DNA of 23,668 bases from JAMIFN01 sp035906235 (GCA_035906235.1 JAMIFN010000136.1:1-23668), one strand, 5' to 3'. Shown: positions 7,353 to 14,673, counted from the stretch's first letter. A program made the numbers and translations. The notes: generated by a model from the letters alone, not told the origin.

Positions 7353-8525
7353 TTACAGCACCTCAAACACGCCCGCAGCGCCCATGCCGCCGCCGATGCA
7401 CATGCTCACGCATACGCGCTTGGCACCACGGCGTTTGCCTTCAATCAGCGCGTGGCCGACCAAGCGTTGGCCTGACGCGCCGTAGGGGTGGCCCATGGCA
7501 ATGGCGCCGCCGTTGACATTGAGCTTGTCAGCGGGGATGCCTAATTTTTCAGCGCAGTACAGCACTTGCAAGGCAAAGGCTTCGTTGATTTCCCACAGAT
7601 CGATGTCGGCTACTTGCAAGCCGAGTTTGCCCAAAACTTTCGGCACGGCATACATCGGGCCCAAGCCCATTTCTTCGGGCGAGCAACCTGCCACGGCAAA
7701 GCCCAAGAAGCGGCCCAGGGGTTTGAGGCCTTTTTTCGCGGCTACGGCTTCGTTCATGACCACGCAAGCGCCCGCGCCGTCGCTGAACTGGCTGGCGTTG
7801 CCGGCTGTAACCACGCCGCCTGGGATGGCAGTTTTCAGGCCAGCAATTTGTTCGTAGGTGGATTCGCGCAGACCTTCGTCAGCGCTGACGGTGACTTCTT
7901 GCAAAGTGGTGTTGCCTTCTTTGTCGGTCACGCTTTTGGTCACGGTGATGGCGACCATTTCATCGTTAAACAAACCCGCAGCTTGGGCGGCAACGGCACG
8001 GCGTTGGCTTTCTACGCCATAGCGGTCCATGTCTTCGCGGTTGAGCTTGTATTTGTCGGCCACGAATTCAGCCGTTTTCATCATGTTCCAGTAGCTGGTG
8101 GGGCGTTTTTCGGCCAGCCAAGCTTCTTCCCAGAAATTGCGGTTCATGTGCGGTTGCACGCAAGAGATGGTTTCCAAGCCGCCAGCCACATAAATATCGC
8201 CTTCGCCAGAAATGATGCGCTGGCTGGCCATGACGATGGTTTGCAGGCCGCTAGAGCAAAAACGATTGACCACAGCCGCAGGCACGGTGTCAGGCAGCCC
8301 GGCGCGCAGGGTGGATTGGCGTGCCACATTCCAGCCTTGCGCACCCTCGGGGTTGGCGCAGCCCATCAATACATCTTCCACCTCGCCGCCGTCGATGCCC
8401 GCGCGTTCAACCGCGTGCTTGATGGCATGGCCGCCCAAAGTAGCGCCGTGGGTGATGTTGAAGCCGCCTTTGAAGCTTTTGCCATAAGGCGTGCGGGCGG
8501 TAGAGACGATGACAGCTTGGGTCAT
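7353..8525 (-). CDS. Thiolase (acetyl-CoA C-acyltransferase/acetyltransferase)
   Basis: This is a thiolase-superfamily enzyme of 390 residues. It either cleaves 3-ketoacyl-CoA with CoA (beta-oxidation) or condenses two acetyl-CoA. Seen: nucleophile Cys90 in NRFCSSGLQT; His346 in the NGGAIAMGHPYGASGQR block; and the second catalytic Cys376 in SMCIGGGMGAAG. ARTPYGKSFKGGF is the usual N-terminus. The ATG at 8525 is preceded by AAAGGAAAA, which favours it over a ten-residue upstream extension. It stands alone, with no fadB or phaB next to it, so the sequence does not tell a degradative from a biosynthetic role, and I give no symbol. TACAAT at 8579-8584 on the minus strand could be its -10, with a poor -35. 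Confidence 0.93.
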   Translation of the reverse strand: MTQAVIVSTARTPYGKSFKGGFNITHGATLGGHAIKHAVERAGIDGGEVEDVLMGCANPEGAQGWNVARQSTLRAGLPDTVPAAVVNRFCSSGLQTIVMASQRIISGEGDIYVAGGLETISCVQPHMNRNFWEEAWLAEKRPTSYWNMMKTAEFVADKYKLNREDMDRYGVESQRRAVAAQAAGLFNDEMVAITVTKSVTDKEGNTTLQEVTVSADEGLRESTYEQIAGLKTAIPGGVVTAGNASQFSDGAGACVVMNEAVAAKKGLKPLGRFLGFAVAGCSPEEMGLGPMYAVPKVLGKLGLQVADIDLWEINEAFALQVLYCAEKLGIPADKLNVNGGAIAMGHPYGASGQRLVGHALIEGKRRGAKRVCVSMCIGGGMGAAGVFEVL

Positions 8526-8792
8526 GGGGTTTTCCTTTGGGTTGAAGCAAGACAAGATGAAGGGTTTTTCAGCTCTTCATTGTACTGGGGCGCAGTGGCC
8601 GCAGTAGGTGTCGGTCTTTGGTTTAGGCTGCGAGTGCCGATGAGACTGGGGTTGAGGATCCTTTAGCACTGGCAGGGATTGGATTGGCACAATTTTTTTG
8701 CGATAACTCATTGATTTATAAGAATTTATGCTAAAGCTTACTAGGGACAATACTAGCTTTTCGGCATTAGGGTACTTATGGAGTGAGGTAAA
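8526..8792. other. Long intergenic leader upstream of the peroxiredoxin
   Basis: About 270 bp with no convincing gene. It is AT-richer than its surroundings, especially 8690-8790, and must hold the promoters of the divergent thiolase and peroxiredoxin genes. AAAGCT and AGCTTT flank TACTAGGGACAATACT around 8733-8760. I could not assign a clear sigma-70 pair for the peroxiredoxin. Confidence 0.5.
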
Positions 8793-8945
8793 ATGCAGGC
8801 TAACGACAAAACTAAAAGCAAAATCTTCAGGGGAGGCAGCCTTCGCAGGCAGATGCAGGCCGATTTGGCCGCGGCTTCATTTCCCGTTTCGGGCTTGCTT
8901 GGCGTTTTGGCTTACAGATCGCACCATTTTACTGAACCAACTTGA
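8793..8945 (+). CDS. Possible small protein / upstream ORF before the peroxiredoxin
   Basis: A 50-codon ORF starts at an ATG 3 nt after GGAGTGAGGT, one of the best Shine-Dalgarno matches in the window, and ends in TGA 13 nt before the peroxiredoxin ATG. The product begins MQANDKTKSKIFRGG, is basic in its first half, and then has a short hydrophobic stretch (FPVSGLLGVLAY). I do not recognise it. It could be a leader peptide affecting translation of the peroxiredoxin, a small membrane-associated protein, or chance. It uses a different frame from the peroxiredoxin. Confidence 0.35.
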   Translation: MQANDKTKSKIFRGGSLRRQMQADLAAASFPVSGLLGVLAYRSHHFTEPT

Positions 8946-8958
8946 GAGACATCTAAAC

Positions 8959-9492
8959 ATGCCAGTAGTAGTTAATAAGCACTTGCCTGAATTTGAAGCC
9001 AAAGCCACCAGCAACATCACTGTGACCCAGGAATCGCACAAAAGCAAAATGCTGGTGCTGTTTTTCTACCCTAAAGATCACACGCCAGGCTGCACCACTG
9101 AAGCCATGGAGTTTCGTGACAAATACAAAGATTTTGTTAAAGCTGGCGCCGAAGTTTTTGGTGTCAGCCGTGACAATATGAAATCGCACGACGACTTCAA
9201 GGCCAAGCTGGAATTGCCTTTTGAGCTGATCTCAGACAACGAAGAAAAGCTTTGCCACGGTTTTGGCGTGGTCAAAAACAAAATCATGTACGGTAAAAAG
9301 GTTAAGGGCATCGAGCGTTCAACCTTCTTGGTCGATGCCAACGGCATTTTGCGCCAAGAGTGGCGCGGGCTGAAAGTTCCAGGCCATGTGGATGAAGTGC
9401 TCAAAGCCGTGAAAGCCCTGAAAAAATCGACTGCTGCGGCTGCCAAAGCTGCCGCCGCAGCGGCTGTGGAGCCTGAACAAGCCGCAGCCTAA
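8959..9492 (+). CDS. bcp: Peroxiredoxin, Bcp/PrxQ family
   Basis: A thiol peroxidase of the Bcp/PrxQ type that reduces H2O2 and organic peroxides, normally recycled by thioredoxin. From the ATG at 8959 it has 177 residues. Seen: FFYPKDHTPGCTTEAMEFRD with peroxidatic Cys45; the +5 position, where many PrxQ proteins carry a resolving Cys, is Met50. Another Cys, C99 in EEKLCHGFGV, corresponds to the alternative resolving position used by some PrxQ enzymes. The C-terminus has an added Ala/Lys-rich tail (TAAAAKAAAAAA then VEPEQAAA) beyond the usual end. The frame is open further upstream to 8728, but that part has no family similarity. A GAGAGA about 9 nt before the ATG may serve as a weak ribosome-binding site. 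A terminator follows at 9551. Confidence 0.93.
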   Translation: MPVVVNKHLPEFEAKATSNITVTQESHKSKMLVLFFYPKDHTPGCTTEAMEFRDKYKDFVKAGAEVFGVSRDNMKSHDDFKAKLELPFELISDNEEKLCHGFGVVKNKIMYGKKVKGIERSTFLVDANGILRQEWRGLKVPGHVDEVLKAVKALKKSTAAAAKAAAAAAVEPEQAAA

Positions 9493-9550
9493 ACTGCCCG
9501 CAAAGCCTGCTATATTGCAGGCGTGAATGTCCTTTTACCCTCCTAGCCCT

Positions 9551-9600
9551 AAGCCGCTTAACCTCTTGCAGGTTGGCGGCTTTTGTTTTGTTTTTTTCGC
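9551..9600 (+). terminator. Rho-independent terminator after bcp
   Basis: The hairpin AAGCCGC-tt-AACCT-CTTGC-AGGTT-g-GCGGCTT (9551-9582) is followed by TTGTTTTGTTTTTTT. It lies between bcp and the PhoH gene, so these are probably separate transcripts. Confidence 0.88.
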
Positions 9601-9628
9601 CGTTTAACCTTAGTGGAGCTCGAACACC

Positions 9629-11344
9629 ATGCCTTTGCCACCAGCCCCTGCCAAACGCGCCGCTTTGCTCGATCCCGCTGCCTACGAAGTTAAGGCCAAG
9701 AAAAAGCCTAAAGCGATTGCGCCAGTTGCCGTCGTCAGTGCTGCAGCCGCAGCCACTCCAGCTGCCAGCGCCGCACCTGTAGCCGCTTTGCCAGCCAAAG
9801 GAAAAGCCGCAGCCCCAGCGAGCGCACCAATGGCAAGCCCTGCCGCCTCACGCACCAAGGCCAGCGGCAAAGTAGCCGGCAGCGCAGCGCCAGCGCTGAA
9901 GAAAAAACTCAAATCCCAGCCACAAGCCCAAGCTGGGCGCTTGTTTGTGCTCGACACCAATGTGCTGCTGCACGACCCCACCAGCTTATTCCGCTTTGAA
10001 GAGCACGATATTTACCTGCCCATGATCGTGCTGGAAGAATTAGACGGGCATAAAAAAGGTGCGACCGAAGTCGCGCGCAACGCCCGCCAAATCAGCCGCA
10101 CCTTAGACCAATTAGCCGCTGGTGGCCAAGATATCGCCCACGGCTTGCCCCTGAATGCCACTGGCCACAGCACGGCCACTGGGCGTTTGTTTTTTCAAAC
10201 GGTGCCTTTGAGTGGCGATTTGCCCGCAGCCCTGCCGCAAGGCAAGGCCGATAACCAGATTTTGGGCGTGGTGGCCGCTTTACAAGCCGTGGTGCAGGGC
10301 AAAAGCAGTTTCACCACTGCGAAAGAGGCCGTGCTGGTGTCCAAAGACATCAATATGCGCGTCAAGGCAAGGGCATTGTGCCTGCCGGCTGAAGACTACC
10401 AAAACGACAAGGTGCTGGAAGACGGCGATGTGCTCTTTAGCGGCGCGCTGGCGCTGCCGGCTGATTTTTGGGCCAAGCAAGGCAAAAATGTCGAGAGCTG
10501 GAACCAAGACGGTTTTGCCTGGTACAAAGTGGCTGGCAGTTTTGTGGCTGACTGGACGATTAACCAGTTTGTTTATCTGGAGGCCGATGGCGAAAAACCC
10601 TTTTACGCCCGTGTGGTCGAGCTGCGTGGCGACAGCGCGGTGCTGAAAACCCTGCGCGACTTTACGCACAGCAAAAACAACGCCTGGGGCATTACGGCGC
10701 GCAACCGCGAGCAAAACTTCGCCCTCAATCTGCTGACCGATCCCGATATTGACTTGGTCACCATGGCCGGCAATGCGGGCACGGGCAAAACCTTGCTCAC
10801 GCTGGCTGCGGGCTTGAGCCAGGTGCTAGACAGCCGCCGCTATAGCGAAATTGTCATGACCCGCGCCACCGTCAATGTGGGCGACGATATTGGCTTTTTG
10901 CCCGGTACTGAAGAAGAAAAAATGGGCCCTTGGATGGGGGCGCTCGATGACAACCTCGAGTTTTTAGCCAAAAACGACACGGGCAGCGGCGGCGCTGGTG
11001 AGTGGGGCAGGGCTGCGACCAACGATTTGATCCGCGCCAAAATCAAAATCAAAAGCCTCAACTTCATGCGCGGGCGCACTTTCATCAATAAATTCCTCAT
11101 CATTGATGAGGCGCAAAACCTAACGCCCAAGCAAATCAAAACCTTGATCACCCGCGCCGGCCCTGGCACCAAAATCGTCTGCATGGGCAATTTGGCGCAA
11201 ATTGATACGCCGTATTTGACCGAGGGTTCGTCGGGCTTGACCTACCTCATCGACCGCTTCAAGGGCTGGACGCACAGCGGCCACATCACCCTGGCACGCG
11301 GCGAGCGCTCGCGCCTGGCCGATTACGCCAGCGATATCTTGTAA
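9629..11344 (+). CDS. PIN domain-PhoH fusion ATPase
   Basis: A 571-residue protein combining a PIN ribonuclease domain with a PhoH-type P-loop ATPase (the PhoH2 architecture). Studied relatives unwind and cleave RNA. Order seen: a low-complexity Ala/Lys/Pro region (about 20-102); a PIN domain starting LFVLDTNVLLHD with acidic residues D109, E136/E137 (VLEELDGHKKG), D208 (KADNQIL) and D240 (VSKDINM); a linking beta-rich region; then the ATPase with Walker A GNAGTGKT (381-388), Walker B FLIIDEAQN (489-497) and the C-terminal GNLAQIDTPYL / ARGERSRLADYA. All PIN acidic residues seem present. GTGGAG lies about 12 nt before the ATG. mutL begins 18 bp after the stop, so the two may be co-transcribed. 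The N-terminal extension is longer than I expect for the family. Confidence 0.93.
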   Translation: MPLPPAPAKRAALLDPAAYEVKAKKKPKAIAPVAVVSAAAAATPAASAAPVAALPAKGKAAAPASAPMASPAASRTKASGKVAGSAAPALKKKLKSQPQAQAGRLFVLDTNVLLHDPTSLFRFEEHDIYLPMIVLEELDGHKKGATEVARNARQISRTLDQLAAGGQDIAHGLPLNATGHSTATGRLFFQTVPLSGDLPAALPQGKADNQILGVVAALQAVVQGKSSFTTAKEAVLVSKDINMRVKARALCLPAEDYQNDKVLEDGDVLFSGALALPADFWAKQGKNVESWNQDGFAWYKVAGSFVADWTINQFVYLEADGEKPFYARVVELRGDSAVLKTLRDFTHSKNNAWGITARNREQNFALNLLTDPDIDLVTMAGNAGTGKTLLTLAAGLSQVLDSRRYSEIVMTRATVNVGDDIGFLPGTEEEKMGPWMGALDDNLEFLAKNDTGSGGAGEWGRAATNDLIRAKIKIKSLNFMRGRTFINKFLIIDEAQNLTPKQIKTLITRAGPGTKIVCMGNLAQIDTPYLTEGSSGLTYLIDRFKGWTHSGHITLARGERSRLADYASDIL

Positions 11345-11362
11345 ACCACGGTTCTTACGGCC

Positions 11363-13306
11363 ATGCCCATTCGTGAACTGCCAGACGAACTCATCAGCCA
11401 AATCGCCGCTGGCGAGGTGATTGAGCGCCCCGCCTCGGTGGTGCGCGAATTGGTCGATAACGCGCTGGATTCAGGTGCGCGCAACATCACCCTGCGCCTG
11501 CAAGCCGGTGGCGTGCGCGCCATCGTGGTGGAAGATGACGGTTGCGGCATCCCGCCAGAAGAATTGCCCTTGGCCTTTAAGCGCCACGCCACCAGCAAAA
11601 TCCAAAGCCTGGATGATTTAGAAAGCGTGGCCACCATGGGCTTTCGCGGCGAGGCGCTGGCAGCCATCAACTCGGTTGCCGATTGCAGCATCGCCAGCCG
11701 CACGGCAGGCGGCCAAAGCGCCTGGCTGCTGCAGGGGCGCACGGGTGAACTGAGCGTCAGCAGCCGCAGCGCAGGCACTACCGTAGAAGTCAAAGAACTG
11801 TTTTTCAGCGTACCCGCGCGGCGCAAATTTTTGAAAAGCGACAACACCGAGTTGGGGCATTGCCTTGAAGCCGTGCGCCGCCATGCGCTGGTGCGGCCAG
11901 CCGTGGCTTTTAGCATTTGGCACGATGGCAAGCTGTTAGAGCAATGGCGCGCGGGCAGCTTGGCCGAGCGCGTGGCCGCCGTGCTGGGCGCCGATTTTCT
12001 GGCGCAAAGCGTGGCTGTGGATTACGCGCTGGCGACCAACTTTGGCGGCGTGCAAGTCACGGGCTTTGCGGGCCTGCCCGATGCCGCCCGCAGCCGCGCC
12101 GATCAGCAGTACAGCTTTGTCAATGGCCGCTTTGTGCGCGACAAAACCATGGCTCACGCCGTGCGACTGGCCTACGAAGATGTGCTGCACGGGCACAAGC
12201 AGCCCGTGTTTGTGCTTTTTGTGGAGATTGAGCCCACGCGCGTCGATGTCAATGTGCACCCCACCAAAATAGAGGTGCGCTTTCGCGATGGCAGCGCCAT
12301 CCACCAGGCCGTGCGCAATGCCTTGTTGAGCGCCTTATCGGCACCGCGCACGGGGCGCGAGGCGGCGCTTGCGCCAGCATCACCGCCTGCCGATTCGGCG
12401 TTGAAGTTGAGGGCAGTGCCGCCTTACCACGCTCCTGCACAGGCTTGGCGCCCCCAAGATATGCAGGCTTTGTGGGGGGGCTTTAGCACGCCACAAGCGG
12501 CAGAAAACACTATAAAAACAGAAGCTGCTCAGGCAGGTTTTACGGCGCAAACTGCCGAAAACATGATAGAAAATGCAGGTTTTGGCGGCTTTAGCTATAT
12601 GCCAGCGGGTACAGCGCCTGCGCAGCCCTTGCATATGATTCAAGAAGGTGAGGCCGCAGCTTGGGGCGCAGCCAGCAACCCCGATCTCGCTCCTGCACCT
12701 GCAGCTGCAGCTGATGAGGCCATCTGGCCCTTAGGCCGTGCCTTGGCACAACTGCACGGCGTGTACATCTTGGCCGAGAATGCCCAGGGCTTGATATTGG
12801 TGGACATGCACGCCGCGCATGAACGCGTGGTGTACGAGCAGCTCAAAGCCCATTTGGCCGAACGCAACATCGCCAGCCAAGCCCTGCTGCTGCCCATCAG
12901 CTTTGCCGCCACTGCAGCCGAACTGCACACCGCCGCGCAATGCGCCCAAGCTTTGCACAGCCTGGGGCTAGAGATCGATGCCTTGAGCGAGAAAAGCCTG
13001 GCCATTCGCGCCATACCCGCCCTGCTGGCTGGCGCCGATGCGGTAGATTTAGCCCGCAGCGTATTGGCTGAACTGGCCGAATTTGATGCCAGCAGCGTGC
13101 TGCAACGCGCGCAAAACGAGATTTTGGCCACCATGGCCTGCCACGGCGCGGTGCGTGCCAATCGCCAGCTCACCCTGCATGAAATGAACGCCCTGCTGCG
13201 CCAAATGGAAGCCACCGACCGCGCCGACCAATGCAACCATGGCCGCCCGACCTGGAAGCAGCTGAGCATGAAAGACCTCGACGCACTGTTTTTGCGTGGG
13301 CGTTGA
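11363..13306 (+). CDS. mutL: DNA mismatch repair protein MutL (endonuclease type)
   Basis: MutL couples MutS mismatch recognition to strand incision. The 647 residues contain an N-terminal GHKL ATPase domain with ELVDNALDSGA (E29, N33), EDDGCGI (57-63) and GFRGEAL (93-99); a disordered linker of about 330-460; and a C-terminal dimerisation domain. The latter has DMHAAHERVVYE (481-492), which fits the metal-dependent endonuclease motif D-[QM]-H-A-x2-E-x4-E, together with ACHGAVRA and CNHGRPTW, the other endonuclease motifs. It should therefore nick DNA itself, as expected in bacteria lacking MutH. Two oddities lie in the linker: a G7 run at 12474-12480 and a copy of the window's interspersed repeat at 12520-12573, translated in frame. 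It follows the PhoH gene closely and converges on higA. Confidence 0.96.
   Translation: MPIRELPDELISQIAAGEVIERPASVVRELVDNALDSGARNITLRLQAGGVRAIVVEDDGCGIPPEELPLAFKRHATSKIQSLDDLESVATMGFRGEALAAINSVADCSIASRTAGGQSAWLLQGRTGELSVSSRSAGTTVEVKELFFSVPARRKFLKSDNTELGHCLEAVRRHALVRPAVAFSIWHDGKLLEQWRAGSLAERVAAVLGADFLAQSVAVDYALATNFGGVQVTGFAGLPDAARSRADQQYSFVNGRFVRDKTMAHAVRLAYEDVLHGHKQPVFVLFVEIEPTRVDVNVHPTKIEVRFRDGSAIHQAVRNALLSALSAPRTGREAALAPASPPADSALKLRAVPPYHAPAQAWRPQDMQALWGGFSTPQAAENTIKTEAAQAGFTAQTAENMIENAGFGGFSYMPAGTAPAQPLHMIQEGEAAAWGAASNPDLAPAPAAAADEAIWPLGRALAQLHGVYILAENAQGLILVDMHAAHERVVYEQLKAHLAERNIASQALLLPISFAATAAELHTAAQCAQALHSLGLEIDALSEKSLAIRAIPALLAGADAVDLARSVLAELAEFDASSVLQRAQNEILATMACHGAVRANRQLTLHEMNALLRQMEATDRADQCNHGRPTWKQLSMKDLDALFLRGR
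12520..12573 (+). repeat. Interspersed ~53-bp repeat, copy B (inside mutL)
   Basis: AGCTGCTCAGGCAGGTTTT (12523-12541) followed by ACGGCGCAAACTGCC and an A-rich end. The core is identical to copies A and C; the distal part is more diverged. It encodes about 18 residues (AAQAGFTAQTAENMIEN) in the MutL linker without breaking the frame. Confidence 0.7.
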
Positions 13307-13348
13307 ATCAACAATCTGGGACAGAATTAAGCATCTAGGTAGGCTCTC

Positions 13349-13627
13349 TTAAGCCCATTGCAGCCTAGCAATAGCAGGGCGTGGTGTTTGCGATGCCAGC
13401 CATAAGTCATAGCTGGACTGCATGCCTAGCCACAATTCGGCGCTGGTTCCCAATAGCGCAGCTAGTCGCAAGGCCATATCGGCGCTGATATTGGCTTTGC
13501 CATGCAAAATGCGCGAGAGATGAACACGGCTAACGCCCGCGCTGGCGGCGGCATGGCTCACACTAACACCCTCTAAGTACTGCTCTAAAACGGTGCCTGG
13601 GTGCGGGGGCTGGTGCATACGGCTCAT
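13349..13627 (-). CDS. higA: HigA family antitoxin
   Basis: A 92-residue XRE-type DNA-binding antitoxin. A helix-turn-helix is visible in VSHAAASAGVSRVHLSRIL (about 22-40), followed by the family stretch ADMALRLAALLGTSAELWL. N-terminal PPHPGTVLEQYLE is typical of HigA. It should bind HigB and repress the operon through the palindrome at 13945-13963. AAAGG lies about 9 nt before the ATG. It starts 28 bp after the higB stop, giving the toxin-first order usual for higBA. A 7-bp perfect inverted repeat (AGGATTA / TAATCCT, 13652-13669) spans the end of higB and might affect the relative expression of the two genes. Confidence 0.93.
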   Translation of the reverse strand: MSRMHQPPHPGTVLEQYLEGVSVSHAAASAGVSRVHLSRILHGKANISADMALRLAALLGTSAELWLGMQSSYDLWLASQTPRPAIARLQWA

Positions 13628-13651
13628 ATCAATTGCCTTTCTTCATATCGG

Positions 13652-13669
13652 AGGATTAGTGGTAATCCT
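13652..13669. repeat. Small inverted repeat at the higB-higA junction
   Basis: AGGATTA and TAATCCT flank GTGG and include the higB stop codon. Without a T-tract it is not a terminator. It could be an mRNA hairpin or a secondary operator. Confidence 0.5.
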
Positions 13670-13934
13670 GATAATCTAATAACTCGACATCTTCGCCTAT
13701 AAAGCGAAAGGTCAAACGCCAATTGCCGTTCACGGTAAGCGCCCAATGGTCTTGTAAATGACCTTTCAGCGGATGCAATTTCCAGCTTGGAGCCGCTAAA
13801 TCGCTAGGGCTTTTAGCGTGGTCTAGAGCAGCCAGTTGCACCTGTAGCTTGGCCTTATGGTCTGGGCGTATGCCAGCCTTAGAGCCTGTTCTAAAAAATG
13901 CTTCCAGTCCTTTATGGCGGAAATGGCGAATCAT
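13656..13934 (-). CDS. higB: HigB family toxin (RelE superfamily ribonuclease)
   Basis: A 92-residue toxin of the HigB/RelE type that would cleave translated mRNA when not neutralised by HigA. Seen: the typical start MIRHFRHKGLEAFF; the middle KLHPLKGHLQDHWALTV; and NGNWRLTFRF followed by the C-terminal DVELLDYQDYH, the family's active-site strand and tail. Length is normal and nothing is broken. The ATG sits 8 nt after the predicted -10 (13943-13948), so the mRNA would have almost no leader and no Shine-Dalgarno, an interesting feature for a toxin. The operator lies directly upstream. Confidence 0.93.
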   Translation of the reverse strand: MIRHFRHKGLEAFFRTGSKAGIRPDHKAKLQVQLAALDHAKSPSDLAAPSWKLHPLKGHLQDHWALTVNGNWRLTFRFIGEDVELLDYQDYH

Positions 13935-13942
13935 GGCGGTGA

Positions 13943-13971
13943 ACTGTAAACAACTTGTTTGCAGCCGTCAA
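13943..13971 (-). promoter_or_regulatory. higBA promoter with overlapping HigA operator
   Basis: On the minus strand, -35 TTGACG (13966-13971), a 17-bp spacer and -10 TACAGT (13943-13948). Within them is a 19-bp near-perfect palindrome, TGCAAACAAGTTGTTTACA (13945-13963), centred at 13954 with one mismatched symmetric pair. A repressor bound there would block RNA polymerase, the expected autoregulation by HigA. The binding protein itself is inferred. Confidence 0.75.
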
Positions 13972-14017
13972 GTGAAGCTGACATCGTTGCTCGTTTGCGT
14001 GCGCAAAGCTTTATCCC

Positions 14018-14260
14018 CTACAGCCTCGCTTGCAAGGTCTGCCACCAGTCGGGATTGGGATCGCTGCTGCCCGCGTACTGCTGTTGGCGCGAATTGCTGC
14101 GCCACACACCGCCGTCCATGCCGCAGATGGGTTGCACGCTATACCAAAACCAGTGGCCATCGGCGTCTTGCGCGACCCAGTTAAAGGCTGCGGGGGCGGC
14201 GCTCCAATCCAGCCCCGTCCACGGGCGGGGGATGATGGCGGGGCGGGGTGGCTGGGGCAT
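14018..14260 (-). CDS. Small Trp-rich hypothetical protein
   Basis: An 80-residue protein with an unusually high tryptophan content: W at GLDWSAA, FNWVAQDADGHWFWYS, GGVWRSN and PDWWQTL. No signal peptide or membrane segment is visible, and the C-terminus is polar. The pattern resembles small hypothetical proteins I associate with Comamonadaceae, but I cannot name a function. It starts 12 bp after the stop of the Mth938-like gene on the same strand, so it probably shares that transcript. Other frames over the same DNA are open too, which lowers confidence; this frame has the most protein-like composition. Confidence 0.6.
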   Translation of the reverse strand: MPQPPRPAIIPRPWTGLDWSAAPAAFNWVAQDADGHWFWYSVQPICGMDGGVWRSNSRQQQYAGSSDPNPDWWQTLQARL

Positions 14261-14272
14261 GGGGCTAGTCCT

Positions 14273-14662
14273 TTAGCTTTCGACCAAAAGCGCCAAGAGC
14301 ACATCGCGCCCTTCGGCCGAGAGCACATTAAAGGTGCGGCAGGCGGCGTGGTTGTCCATGGTTTCCATGCCTATGCGCGCGGCCATCAGGCTGCGGCTGA
14401 GGGCGGGCGGGGCAAAGCGCAGCTTGGCGCCCGAGCCAAAAATCACCACCTGCGGCGCCAGTGCGGACATGGCGGCAAAGTCGGCCTCTTGCAGCGCGGC
14501 AAAATCCTGCGCGCCCCAAGCCAGCATCTGCCCCGTTTGGGCGTGCAGCAGCAGGCTGCCTGTGTGCTGGCGCACCTCGCCCGTGCCCAGATGCACGCGC
14601 GTGCTGTGCCCATCAAAGTCGATAACCAAGGGGGTGTTGCTGTGGTCGGCTTGGAATTTCAT
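14273..14662 (-). CDS. Mth938-like (DUF498) domain protein
   Basis: A 129-residue protein of the Mth938/Xcc1710/NDUFAF3 fold family. Its bacterial role is not established; the mitochondrial relative is an assembly factor of respiratory complex I. Seen: the conserved core VVIFGSGAKLRF (about 73-84), then ARIGMETMDNHAACRTFNVL, which holds the most conserved family residues (MDNHAACRT), and a C-terminal helix. The ATG at 14662 starts MKFQADH; a TTG two codons earlier is possible. No clear Shine-Dalgarno precedes it because repeat copy C lies immediately upstream. The adjacent genes on this strand are the RluF-like synthase before it and the small Trp-rich protein after it. Confidence 0.88.
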   Translation of the reverse strand: MKFQADHSNTPLVIDFDGHSTRVHLGTGEVRQHTGSLLLHAQTGQMLAWGAQDFAALQEADFAAMSALAPQVVIFGSGAKLRFAPPALSRSLMAARIGMETMDNHAACRTFNVLSAEGRDVLLALLVES

Positions 14663-14673
14663 AATCAAATTTG

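Noticed and set aside
8686..8701. TTGGCAC followed by a T-run and TTGC, resembling a sigma-54 promoter before the peroxiredoxin
   Set aside because: The GG and GC doublets are separated by 12 bp instead of the required 10, so it is unlikely to be used by sigma-54.
8728..8958. 77-codon N-terminal extension of the peroxiredoxin
   Set aside because: No family similarity and no ribosome-binding site at its start; MPVVVNKHLPEF is the natural start, and a separate short ORF with a good Shine-Dalgarno occupies another frame of the same DNA.
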